A stretch of 64,000 nucleotides of DNA, taken from NCBI GenBank assembly GCA_009746045.1, contig RPFO01000072.1, positions 765,620 to 829,619 of the forward strand. The letters run 5' to 3'. A model generated the notes under the pieces. The model saw only the letters and a list, made by a program, of their open reading frames with translations. It was not told the origin of the DNA and did not search any database. The position numbers were made by a program, and so were the translations under genes. This document shows positions 42,833 through 54,900 of this stretch, piece by piece; position 1 is the first letter of the stretch, and the number at the start of each line of letters is the position of its first letter. The stretch is from Mesostigma viride. Its lineage: Eukaryota; Streptophyta; Mesostigmatophyceae; Mesostigmatales; Mesostigmataceae.

Positions 42833-44000
42833 CTCGTGCTCCCGTTGGGGAGTACGTCACGGAGCATTAACCCCGATGGATGGATGGATGGATGGATGGA
42901 TGGATGGATGGATGGATGGATGGATGGATGGATGGATGGATGGATGGATGGATGGATGGATGGATGGATGGATGGATGGATGGATGGATGGATGGATAGG
43001 TACACGCAATCAGGACTACCGGTCTAATCTATCTACAAAACAGTCCTACTCTATATCTATGGTGCCCGCGACCCTAGGGGTCTTGTCTAGCATGCTTCCC
43101 ACGTGTGCAAACACGCGGCTTCCCCACTGGAGGGGGGTCATTGTCCTCTATAACCTGAGCCCACTTGGCCTTGTCTATCATCTTTTTGTAAATCACGGAG
43201 AGGCCTAGGCCCCCCATGTCCTCTACAAGCTGCTCTTTGAAGGTGCGGGCCTTGCGGCGTCTAGCCTGGCTCGGCCCGGCCCACGTGAGAACGTGCCTGC
43301 CCGGCTGAGCGGGGCGCAGCCCTGCGGAGTTGCCACGTGAGGTGTCGACCTGGTTGGTGCGAGCTAAGTGCCCTACTAGCTGCAGGCGCCGCTGCTTGAT
43401 GGTGCTGGTGATAAGTGACATGCCTAGGTACAAGTCCTCCTTGCAGACATGAGCAGCGTATCCCACACGGAAAATTGACCGCAGCATGTTGGTGACTGCG
43501 CCGTCTAGCTTTTTTGCAAGGTCGGCGGTGAGGGTCCACGTCTCGGCCCCGTACGTTTACAAGAACAGGGAGGACCAGGACCTTAAACAGGTCCTGTTTT
43601 CCTAGCTTGCCCAAGGCCTTGCGCCATAGGGCCCTGAATTGGAGTAAAGCGTGCCAGGCGAGGGAGATACGGTGGTCCATGTCGGCCTCGCAGCTGGGGA
43701 GTAAGCTACCCAGCAACTTGACGCGGTCCTGATACTTTCTTCCACGAGGCGGCGAGTAGCGAAGAGCGCTTGTACTGTGTTGCGGCCTGGACGCAAGCCG
43801 AGTCAAGTCTCGCTGAGGTGGCCGTCCAGGGCAGTGCGCAGGCGGTTCAGGATGAGCCCCATGAGAAGCTTGAGGGGGGCACTTTGGATGCACACCCCTC
43901 TGTAGTTGCCGGGGTCGGCGGGCGACCGCTTGTTTTGCGGCGGGCGAGCGTACATGGTGCAGGTGACGGACGGTAGATAGCGCTATATGCGGCAGATTAG
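42833..44000 (-). mobile_element. Satellite-bearing LINE copy, minus strand, internally deleted
   Basis: Right to left: RT N-terminal part (frames at 43970-43740 with NYRGVCIQSAP and RPGRNTVQALFATRRLVEE). An internal deletion of the YADD region follows at about 43735. The ORF2 C-terminus is next (43687-43074, with [34 protein letters not shown] and DPPPVGK). Then come the 3' region with a short (CATC)n array, the GTGCTCC hairpin and a TTAA-type tail. It is inverted relative to 36463-39035. Confidence 0.82.
42875..42996 (+). repeat. (GATG)30 tetranucleotide array
   Basis: About 122 bp, on the minus strand (CATC)n. It holds the same position within the LINE 3' region as the 728-bp array at 38257. 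Confidence 0.95.
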
Positions 44001-44386
44001 CCCGCTTTGACCCCGCTGCAAGTGCAACTAAAGTGAGCACATATAGCTTAACGAATGCAGCGAGCATTGTCGGGGTTATGTAAGTTACAGTTATAAATTA
44101 CATGGCCTCATGTGGCACCGCTGAATGGGTGTCATTGGAACCTGCACCCTCCCCACGCAACCAGGCTCCCACCCGCGCTGGCCCCGGGGCCATGCCATAA
44201 ATCTCCAGGGCCACCATGCCATAAACTTGGGTGCTGGCGCTAGGGAATCTGAGCCGTTGTCAAGGAGCCGCCCGCGCAAAGCCCAGCGCTGCGCTGCTGC
44301 CCACCACATTCCTTACCACTGCGTTCCTGCCGCCGTGCCCATTGTGCCGGCCAGGTTCCCCACCAAGACCAAACCCCTCGCAAGGC
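44001..44386 (-). other. Probable 3' UTR of the polycystin gene
   Basis: Follows the stop codon at 44387. TGTAA pentamers on the minus strand at about 44083 and 44097 could be poly(A) signals. Contains no other gene. Confidence 0.4.
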
Positions 44387-45991
44387 CTAGTGCTGCTGGT
44401 TCGCAACCCCTGGCTGCGATCCCTGGCTCGCGGTCCCCGGTGGCAGTAGCTGCGAGAACAGCGCGGACCACCGCGACTCCATCTCCACCAGAGCCGACGT
44501 CAGCTGTGCCTGGGACGTGGCCAATCTCGTCTCCATCTCTGCCTGGGACGTGGCCAATCTCGTCTCCATCTCTGCCAATGAGGCGGCCAAGTGGGCCTGC
44601 GAGCTCTTGTACTGCGCCTGCATTTGCACCAGCTCCCCCTCCAAGCCCACCACCATCTGCGCCAACTGCAGAACAGGATTCCCTGGGTTGCTTGGCTCGT
44701 GGGGCGCCCGGAACCGTTGAGACACCCTCAGGCTGAGACCGGCAGTGCTACCGCCCAACGACTCTTCTAACTTGTACGGGGCGGTAGAGTCATAATCAAC
44801 TGGCTTATCATCTACGCATGCCGTGCCGAAGCGCCAGATGGCATGGCTGGAGATATCTCGCACTGCGTCATGACAGTCCGTCGCGCTGCCACCATCCCTG
44901 GAGGCTCTGGTGACAGACCCGGGCGATGAGCGTCCCACGTCCTTGACGTGCAGGCTGTCCTCAAGATCCAACTCTTCCTCCGATCCTTTTCTGCCACATA
45001 GCTTCCCCAGGCTTCCAGCCAACGGTGCCGCCCCAGCCCCCTGGGTCCCCCCTGCCGCCCGAGATCCAAACAGGACTTTTTGTGCCCTGGTTTGGCGGCT
45101 TCGGGCCACAAGTCTCCTTTCCCCCCCCTGGAGACCCATGCCCCGGGTCCCATCGGTGGCGCCCCCTGCCAGGGTGGCCGACTGCATGCCGTCCAGCAGG
45201 TGCGTGGCGATGTCCTCCTCTGTAAAGGGCACGCCATCGATGACCACCTGGCGCGTCCCTGGCTCCTGCAGCGCTCGTTCCGCTTGCAAACCGGGCCGCA
45301 GGGCGCGGGGCAGACACAGGGAGGCCAGCGTGGATGCCTTTTTTGACATGGGAGCGGCCGCCTTTGCAGCCAGATCCATCGTGCTGTGCACCGGCTCGTC
45401 AAACCCCACCTCACGCCCAGCCTTACCCGCATGCTCAAAAAAAGGCCCCCCCTCTTCTTCCTCCTCCACTTGCTCAATCAGAGCTGCGCGGTTTGACACC
45501 CCCCCTGTGCCTAAATCACGCACTTGCCCCCCGTTGATGTTGGCATCCAATGTGATGCCGGTGCCTGGCACACTGTCCACCGGGAACAAAGACAACTCGC
45601 ACGACATGGCCGATGGCTGGGATTTCCCACCGTCATCGCTTGATATCTGGAGCGGATTCCCGTACCCTCCGCTGCTCTCGATGCCTTTGTGGCCATGCAT
45701 GGCGGTGTGAGCGCGGGTGATGGTGCCAGCAGCACTAGCCGTGGTGGTGTTTGTGGCGGCAGCAGTGGTCAGTGTAAGGAGTGCGTCGAGCTTGGCGGCG
45801 ATGCTGGCGTCCGTCTGTGCACCCGCGCGCCCACCCTTGCAGCAGAGCAGCGCCCAGAGGTGTCGCGCCGTGTCGCGGAAGACGTTGCGGATGTCCTGGG
45901 CGACGGTGGACGAGGACCGAGCGCCGCCGCTCATGTGCTCCGAGAAGGAATCGATGACGAATGCGATGAAGAAGTTGATCATGATGAAGTT
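44387..45991 (-). other. Polycystin exon 10: S6 end and cytosolic tail
   Basis: Starts NFIMINFFIAFVIDSFSEHM, the inner end of S6. A tail of about 515 aa follows, rich in Ser/Gly/Ala, with an acidic VEEEEEGG patch. Near the C-terminus a heptad region (LVQMQAQYKSSQAHLAASLA) includes a short internal repeat, METRLATSQAEMETRLATSQ, due to a 24-bp DNA duplication near 44510-44580. Polycystin tails use coiled coils to multimerise. Confidence 0.8.
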
Positions 45992-48900
45992 CTGCGTTAG
46001 AATGGCATGGGACGGTGGCAAGTATAACACGGCCATTACGGAGGAAAGAAGTTATAGAGCTAGAGATGAAGGCGCTGAAGCTATTGATCATGACGAGATT
46101 CTGACTGAACAAGGCACGGGGAAGGTGGCGAATGACAGCATGACAGTGTCAGAGTCAACAAGATAGTGACCAAGGGGCTGAAGAATTTTAACTTCTTGAT
46201 GGCCTTGGTAATTTCAAGAAATCAGTGATAAAAATCAAATTACTCTGCCTTAGCATTTTTGAGAAATGAATGATAAAAGTTAATGAGTATAAGGTGCTGC
46301 GTGGCGATGGCAACAGTGGCAACCAGGGAGATGTGCCGCCAGAAAATGAATCCGGCGAGGAGAGGTTTGCAACAAGACCAGGAGGGAACTGATCACAACA
46401 AATACATATTTTACTACTTCTATTATGACAGGGGGCCAGCACACTGGGATGTTCAGGGAGGGCGCATCAGGAGGAGCAAGCGGGGGCACCATGGGCGGTG
46501 CTCGGGGATCAAAGAACAAAGAACAGGGGATGCAACAGAACGGTGGTGGAACAGGGGATGTGAGCAGCTGATAAAAAGAGCCAGCATGTGGGGGCAGGAG
46601 GGCAGGTGGGCAGGGGGGCAGTAGGGCCGGAGGGCAGCAGGGCCGGAGGGCCGGAGGGCAGGAGGGCCGGAGGGCAGGAGGGCAGGAGGGCAGGCGGGCA
46701 GGCGGGCAGGCGGGCAGGCGGGCAGGCGGGCAGGCGGGCAGGCGGGCAGGCGGGCAGGCGGGCAGGCGGGCAGGCGGGCAGGCGGGCAGGCGGGCAGGCG
46801 GGCAGGCGGGCAGGCGGGCAGGCGGGCAGGCGGGCAGGCGGGCAGGCGGGCAGGCGGGCAGGCGGGCAGGCGGGCAGGCGGGCAGGCGGGCAGGCGGGCA
46901 GGCGGGCAGGCGGGCAGGCGGGCGGGCGGGCAGGCCTTAGGTCCTATGTTTGATTCCTTGCTGGTAGCTTCTAGGCTTTCTTACTTTCTGTGTTCCGCGG
47001 AATCTCAGATTTGGGCAGCTAGCGTTTTCACGTTTGTTGCTTTCTGACGACAACGTAAGATCGGTTGATATTAGTTAGTTTCGGCTACGTCCTGTAGGTT
47101 TGTACGTCACACTACAACCAGATTCCAGCCGTGGTCAACCTGCCTACTTCGGCGATACTAGAATATCGCGTAGGTCCGTGCGTAGTACTCCTGCGCACTT
47201 AGGTCTAGTGGTGAGTCATCTTCTTTAGATTCAGCAATATCGGACATATTGGCACCCCTCTCTGGTAAAGAGGTTTTTCGCAGTTGGGCTGTTTCGAAAC
47301 GTTAAGTGAGATGCCTTCGGATCAGGAGACTCATACAGCCGCGAAATCATGCCAAAGGTCCTATGTTCGATTCCTTGCTGGTAGCTTCTAGGCTTTCTTA
47401 CTTTCTGTGCTCCGCGGAATCTCAGAACTGACGACAAGGCGGGCAGGTGGGCAGGCGGGCAGGCGGGCAGGCGGGCAGGCGGGCAGGCGGGCAGGCGGGC
47501 AGGCGGGCAGGCGGGCAGGCGGGCAGGCGGGCAGGCGGGCAGGCGGGCAGGCGGGCAGGCGGGCAGGCGGGCAGGCGGGCGGGCGGGCGGGCAGGCGGGC
47601 GGGTGGGCTGGCGGGCGGGCGGGCAGGCAGGCCGGCGGGCCGGCGGGCCGGTGGGCCGGTGGGCCGGCGGGCCGGCGGGCCGGCGGGCCGGCGGGCAGGC
47701 GGGCAGGCAGGCAGGCGGGCAGGCGGGCAGGCGGGCAGGCGGGCGGGCGGGCCGGCGGGCCGGCGGGCAGGCGGGCAGGCGGGCAGGCGGGCACTGAGGC
47801 GGGCAGGCGGGCAGGCGGGCAGGCGGGCAGGCGGGCAGGCGGGCAGGCGGGCAGGCGGGCAGGCGGGCAGGCGGGCAGGCGGGCAGGCGGGCAGGCGGGC
47901 AGGCGGGCAGGCGGGCAGGCGGGCAGGCGGGCAGGCGGGCAGGCGGGCAGGCGGGCAGGCGGGCAGGGGGGCAGGAGGGCAGAGGGGCAGGAGGACAGGA
48001 GGGCAGGAGCCGGGGGGCTGGGGGCTGGGGGGCGGGGGGCGGGGGGCCGGGGTGCCGGGATGCCGGGGTGCAGGGTTGCAGGGTTGCAGGGTTGCAGGGG
48101 GGCGGGGGAGCGGGGGAGCGGGGGCCGGGGTGCCGGGGTGCCGGGGTGCCGGGGGCATGGGGGCATGGGGTCATGGGGTCATGGGGTCATGGGGTCATGG
48201 GGTCATGGGGTCATGGGGGCATGGGGGCATGGGGGCATGGGGGCATGGGGGCATGGGGGCATGGGCGCATGGGGGCATGGGGGCATGGGGGCATGGGAGC
48301 ATGGGAGCATGGGAGCATGGGGGCATGGGGGCATGGGGGCATGGGGCATGGGGGCATGGGGGCATGGGGGCATGGGGCCATTGGGGCATGGGGGCATGGG
48401 GGCATGGGGGCATGGGGGCATGGGGGCATGGGGGCATGGGGCCGTGGGGGCATGGGGGCGTGGGGGCATGGGGGCATGGGGGCATGGGGGCATGGGGGCA
48501 TGGGGCATGGGGGCATGGGGGCATGGGGGCATGGGGGCATGGGGGCATGGGGGCATGGGGGCATAGGCGCATGGGCGCATGGGGGCATGGGGGCATGGGG
48601 GCATGGGGGCATGGGGGCATGGGGGCATGGGGGCATGGGGGCATGGGGGCATGGGGGCATGGGGGCATGGGGCATGGGGGCATGGGGGCATGGGGGCATG
48701 GGGGCATGGGGGCATGGGGGCATGGGGGCATGGGGGCATGGGGGCATGGGGGCATGGGGCCATTGGGGCATGGGGGCATGGGGGCATGGGGGCATGGGGG
48801 CATGGGGGAATGAGGGCATGGGGGCATGGGGGCATGGGGGCATGGGGGCATCGGGGCATGGGGCCATTGGGGCATGGGGGCATGGGGGCATGGGGGCATG

Positions 48901-51900
48901 GGGGCATGGGGGCATGGGGGCATGGGGGCATGGGGGCATGGGGGCATGGGGGCATGGGGGCATGGGGGCATGGGCGCATGGGAGCATGGGGGTATGGGGA
49001 CATGGGGGGCATGGGGGCATACGGGGGCATGGGCGCATGGGCGCATGGGGGCGGAGCCTGCGGGGTTTGGGGGCTAACACAAAGCTGCCCTCCACCCCAC
49101 TAGTACGCAACAGCAAAAAGACCTGCCTTGAAAAGTAAAAATTTTCAGTAGAACATATTGTAGCGATGGAAGTAAAATTTCCAACAACCTCTCAGGCAGT
49201 GATCAGGAAGTTACACCTTACAAGGCCTGAGCGATCTCTGCAAGCATACCGACATGCCACGGCAAACAGGTTTCCCACGGTCACCTCCGACAGCAAGATA
49301 GAAAGACCGAAAAATGCCGGAAGTTCCAGGCATCCACAGCGTAGCGACTGTAGTAGCAAGGGGCTACGAAGATGTTTGTCCAGACCAGTTCGGACAAACT
49401 AGAGAAGATGCACGCAGGTCGTGCAGGAAACTTTGCACTGACAATCCCATCAGAGCAGAGCGGACCAACTGCACATGCCCTGACATCTTTCACAGCATGG
49501 CGCAGCGCACAGCCCGTGAGCGGCACTCAGTTTCCCTGATCAAGCCCAGCTTTAGCTTTGCTCATCCTAGTTTGCCAAGCGGCGGATGGTCCACCCTGTT
49601 CCCAGCCAGTGGGCGCTTGCCATCAGACATCTCACGCCCCACGAGTCCGTAGGGTAGCAGCACAGAAACACGATTCTCTTAACTATACCATCCACGCCCA
49701 GGATATGAAATATGAAACGGTGGACAGGCTGCTCTCCATTCACGTGCCCTTACATACCATGATGATCATGAATAGCCTGCTCGCACATGACACCATGTGG
49801 GAGCAGCCAGCGAAGAACAGGCAAGCCACAGAAGCAACAGCAAGCAAGCAATGTCAGCGCCGACAAGAAAGCTGATGGCCGCATTGGATGCAATCGCTAG
49901 AGGCCATCATGCCCCAAGCCCCCAGCAGGCACCGTGGTATGCTACGCGAGATCTTACAATTCCCATACTAATAAGGTGCTTACAATAGGGCAGGGAAGAC
50001 CTCGCGCGGGCCTAGGGCATGCATGACTGCGACACAAAGCCACAGCAGGTGAAATAATTCAACTTAGTTGTGGCACGCTGCAAATATTGCTGCAACCGTT
50101 TCAGCCACTTGGGGCACGCCAACGTTTCAGCCTAACAAAAATCCGGTCTGCGCGAGGGATCACGTTCCTCCTTCCACATTCTTGAAGCAAAGAAAGTGCT
50201 TTATGAAAATTACTTAAGAAAGAAATTTACTAAGGCCCTTTTCACATTCGTCAGTTCCGGGGAGTTAGGATCCTATAAAACAGCTGGTTCCAGAACTGGA
50301 GCTTTCCACATTCGACCGTCAAAATAACTGTCGGCCGCTGATTCGACCGGAACTGGGGTGGAACTCGCGGAACTTCCAAAATAGCAGTTCCACCCAGTTC
50401 CACTCCTAATTAGAGGTCAAGGCTTGGTTCGAAGTGGTCCAGCGCAGGCCTGACTGACGCACCTTCAATCAGTCAGCACAAAGTCAGTCATTCAGTGCGT
50501 ATATTCAACATACTTCCGTTGCGGGTTCAGTAAGGCGCACTGATCACCAACAACTTCTTGCGGTACGGTGCGCAGCCCTTGTACGCCTGAAATTTTCAGC
50601 GGCCAAGTACTAATGTGGGTTGGAACCGTGTGTGGAAGCGACCTTCGAATAATTCATCGCTATTTCGCAACGCCAAATACACCTCGAGCCTATTCTTCCA
50701 GCCCGGACCAATCTGAAGCCTCCTAACATGTGCTAATTCTCGCCAAATGCGGAAAGGCCCTAGGGCGCATTGCAGGGGTGCTGCGCCACAACAGCAAGAG
50801 TATCCATCACACACACCCAAAGAATGTCCCGCGCATCCCCCGCTACAGGCGTAACAGCGTCCTTTTTCGGGTGGGCATGCACGCACCCAAAGAATATCCA
50901 GCTGCAGGCATTACACGAGCCCTTGTTTGTAGGCACGCACGCACCAGAAGAATATCCAGCCCATGCCCAGCTGCAGGCCCTTCATGTCCATCAGCTTTTC
51001 GTTAATGCCGACCTCGCCCACCAGCATGAGGAAGCAGGTGTTGAATGCGTCGCTGAGGGTGGAGAACTCGGCCAGGATGGTGCCAAACGAGCTGCCCGCA
51101 TCCATGGAAACAGCGACGTGAATTGAACAAGGGATGGCATAGGGATGAATGGAGTTTTAGAGCGTGTGCCCAGAAGAAAGCCAAGGAGCTTCCCACGTGG
51201 AAAGAAACAGGGAGACGGTGAAAACTAGGGACATATTCAGTGGAGTCCTTCAAGGCGTTGCCAAAGGAGCTGCATACTGCAGATAGTCATTCATGGAGGA
51301 GCGAGGCATCCGTGGCGTAAAGACGGCAATGAAGTAAGCAGATATCCAACTGCTTCGGTGAGCCTCTGCATCAGCGTTTCATGGAGTACATCACCTGACA
51401 ACAAGGGTAAATAGAAGCGACATGACAAGAGGCGCAGATGAAAGGGACAGCATTCACCATGAAACGAGGTAGCAAACAAGATCCTGTTCAGTCCATGTGT
51501 AGGAGAAAACCATAAACAGCACAAATCAAAGATGTACACAGAATGAAAGTAAGGTGAGTAAGTCTTGCTACTTATCAAAAGGATCGCCATAAGAAACCCT
51601 AAATCTCTTCAAGTCTTGCAAAATCCTGTGATTTCCTGGCTCCATGTGAACCAAAAAAATTCATACCGCATCAGCATGCAGTCAGTTACAGGACTGGTTT
51701 AGAATTACACACCGGGCTATTTCAGACTGGCTTTGCAACAGAGGCAGGTCATGGACCCAAAATAGACCAAAGTGCAGCACCGATCTTAATGAATGGAACA
51801 CAAATGATCCACCCGTGTGGTAGCCAAGCACATTATCTAGCGCAATAGTGTATGAGAAAGCCATCAGATAACCAGGTCATTTTGCTGGTTCATAAGGCAG

Positions 51901-54900
51901 CTCCTATCTGTTCTAGTCGCCACGTGATACCCATCGATATGACATACATGTGCGCCATGGTAGCTAAGCTGATGAAGGCGCTGTACGCGGACCGTTTGCA
52001 ATATAGGGTATAATTCCTCTTATTGCTTGTGAGCCACGCACATGTGCGCCATGGTCGAGAAACTGATGAAGACCACCCCCGCGACCAGCAGGTAGTGCAT
52101 AATGTCGGTAAAGGCGCGCGACAGTGTGTGGGTCACGATGCCGAGTCGCGGGTGGAAGTCGGTCAGCTTTAGCACGCGCAACGTCATGAGCAGGAGGTTG
52201 AGGGACGTGAGGAAGAAGTACACGTCCGTGAGACTTGAGATGCCCTGCACCTGGTGGAGGGTGTAGAGTCGTGGCCACGCGTGGCAGGCATGAGGGCCAA
52301 GCACGTGAAGAAAGATGGAGGGACATGTACACATCGGTGACACGCGAGATGTCCTTTGACACCTGAGTGAGGGTATAGAGAGTGCAGGCCTTGTAGTGGC
52401 CATGTAGAGGCAACGGGTGGCAGGCTTAGGGGCCAAGCGCAAGCACGGGGACGGATGTGACTTTTAGCCTGGGCCTGAAGGACTTAACAACTGCCAATCT
52501 ACGGAGTGTGAGATGTCCTGCACCTGGTGTCATGGTTATGCAGGGTTCAGAGGTCAGATATAGGACATGGTGACTGCACTCCCTTCCATTGCCTGCGTGC
52601 GTACCAAGTTGCTGAGGTGAGAGCATACGGTGCACAGCCTCCCTTAAGTTTGGAATGACAAGTGCCCAGATACTGAGATGATACACACACACATTACCAG
52701 TGACACCTGAGCAACGATGCAATACACCCATTCACTCCCAAGACCATTGGTTTTCATTAGAAACGACAAGAAGACTGGGTAATTAGCCATGAATGGAAAG
52801 AGGGGAGCCAAGAATACCGCCTCGCGGGAAAAAAACTTACTGTAAAGTGGCTGGATTCTGCTTTCCCGTTGTGTTGTGTTGAGTTTTGTTAGTTTAGTTT
52901 ATTTCTAAAATACATAGTTGTAGTGGTATATCGGTAAAAAAGTCAGCTTAGCAGGTATACATGTAGCAGTTGTCCCAAACAAGGGTGGTTGGGGGATGGG
53001 TGGGTGGGTGGGTGTGGGTGGGATGAAGGGAATATTGCCTAGCCCACAGGATAGTCGCCTCACTCATGCCCGAGCCATTCAGCGGGGCAGAGGACGGCCA
53101 TCGTAAGGCATGTATCTTGCGACATTTCGGTTGCGCTAGATGCCCCAAGAAGTCTCTTACTTTAGAAGGTGAGGTACTTCCAACCCGTATGGTACAGGTT
53201 AGAGGCATTCCTCTTTCCTCTTCCTGTTTATGTACGCTCTTCCTACCCTACATGCCAAAGTCGCGAGGGGCTGGCACGCAGGCCTAACCCTCTACCCCAT
53301 GGTCCTGCTCAGATGCCAAGTGGGCATACATGACGTCCTGTACCCGCGAGGTCCGATTTCGGAAAGCAGTTGTTTTATACCATATTGTTTGTTGACCCGC
53401 AGAGACATTCAAGAACTTCCCGCAGAGACTATCAGCCCAGAAACCAACCCAGCCATGGAGTAAGTAGAAAAGCATGCCAGCATAGAGACCGACCCGGCTG
53501 CATACCTCTTCGAACGTGTCCAGCAGATGTCGCATCTCCGTCCCATTATTCGTCAATTCTAGCATCTTGGCCAGGCGCTCGCCCTCCGACGCAAACGTCG
53601 TCCGGTACGGCTGGTAGGTGAGCGCGATGTCAAACCGGCCGTGGTACTTGACCAGGAAGCGGACCCAGAGCGCGATGCAGACATAGTAGAGCGAGATGGA
53701 TATGAGGTCGATGATGTTGGCGATGCTGGCAAAGTAACGGTGGAGGCTGCCAGTCTCGGCCACGCAAGTAAGGATCTGCTGCATCTCAGAGAAAGTGCCT
53801 GCAGTCGGCCCGGAAAAAACAAAAAAGGGTGACATGAGTCAGGGAGGCATCATTTCTGCGATCTAAATATAAATAGCGCAGCTTCCTGTCGCGTCCTCGT
53901 GATAGTACATTTTATGGTAAGTGGCGTCATCACGACATCGCTGTCCGCATACCACTTGCGGCCAAAGGCAACCGTGCAGCCATTGATGCGCATAAAACAA
54001 TCGCGAACAAACCACCACCCGCTCAATCAGGTGAAGACTGTGAACGCCAACATCGTAATGCTTCACCCCTACCCACCTGCAAGTAAGAATAGAAGAAGCA
54101 GCAGACCCCTGGAGAGATACCTCAAGTAAAGCAATCCCCCTATTGAGCAGCGGTAGCACCCCTACCTGCCAGCATCATGATAAGCAGCGCGACTTCCCCT
54201 GCGGCGCGCACGCGCTCCCCCGGCGTGTTGTACATGTCGAGGGAAAACATCTGGATGTCGGAGCTGATGGAGATGACGCCACCTGGCAGCCGCCGAAACT
54301 GGACCAAGAGCATGCCAAAGTACTCTAGGATGCCATTGTATGTCACGACCTGCGGTACGGTTCATGGGGCAGAACAATGCAAGGGAGATATAGTAAGGAG
54401 GGAGGCGAGGTCCCACCACCCGTAAGTACTCATCATTATGGGGATGCCATCGTTTGTCATGACCTGCAAGAGGTGGTTGGGAGTAAGGGGCCCATGGTCG
54501 AGCCATCAAATGGTTGTGGAAAAGATGCGTTCTCACAGTGTACTAGCTGCATCTCAACACCGGTGGTGAACGAGGGTGAAATGCAAGTATAGAAGCAATG
54601 ACAGCAATAAACGGGTGGGGAGTAGGAAGCCCCCAAAGCAAAGCAAGGTCATAATTGTATTAGCCGATGTTAATGTCTGTGCATTGATACACAACCATAG
54701 GAAGACCCGCAAAAGAGACTAGTTGCCCTTGGAACGTGGCAGAAGAGAACATGCTGCAGACGCGCGTCGAGCTGCTTCTCCTATTATCTGATCGAGGCAG
54801 TATAGTATCTGAGTTCTGGGAATGCAATGCCACAAGCCAGTGAAGCCACTGCTGTTGCAACACAGCTAATAGGTGTGCTGGCATCCGTACTGGCCGAGTC

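Larger units (their letters stand above)
50941..54349 (-). other. Polycystin exons 6-9: membrane helices S2-S5 and pore
   Basis: Exon 6: VVTYNGILEYFGMLL, ending in hydrophobic VALLIMMLAG. Exon 7: YFASIANIIDLISISLYYVC and the loop FDIALTYQPYRTTF. Exon 8: YFFLTSLNLLLMTLRVLKL, FHPRLGIVTHTL, and LLVAGVVFISFSTMAH. Exon 9: FGTILAEFSTLSDAFNTCF followed by LMLVGEVG, the pore helix and filter position; PKD2-type channels have a LGD or LVGD-like sequence here. The second half of exon 9 enters S6 (MGWIFFW). Confidence 0.82.

Noticed and set aside
44125-45710. Plus-strand frames of 200-266 aa
   Set aside because: Antisense of the polycystin tail exon; no conserved features.
47290-47400. tRNA gene ending in GTTCGATTCC
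   Set aside because: The T-arm looks right but I could not build D and acceptor stems; treated as part of repeat unit U.
46600-49055. CRISPR-like array
   Set aside because: Units are 8 bp with no spacers; these are mini/microsatellites in a eukaryote.
46588-49138. Long AGRRAGGQ and MGAWGHGG frames (up to about 470 aa) on both strands
   Set aside because: 8-bp period artefacts inside an intron of the polycystin gene.
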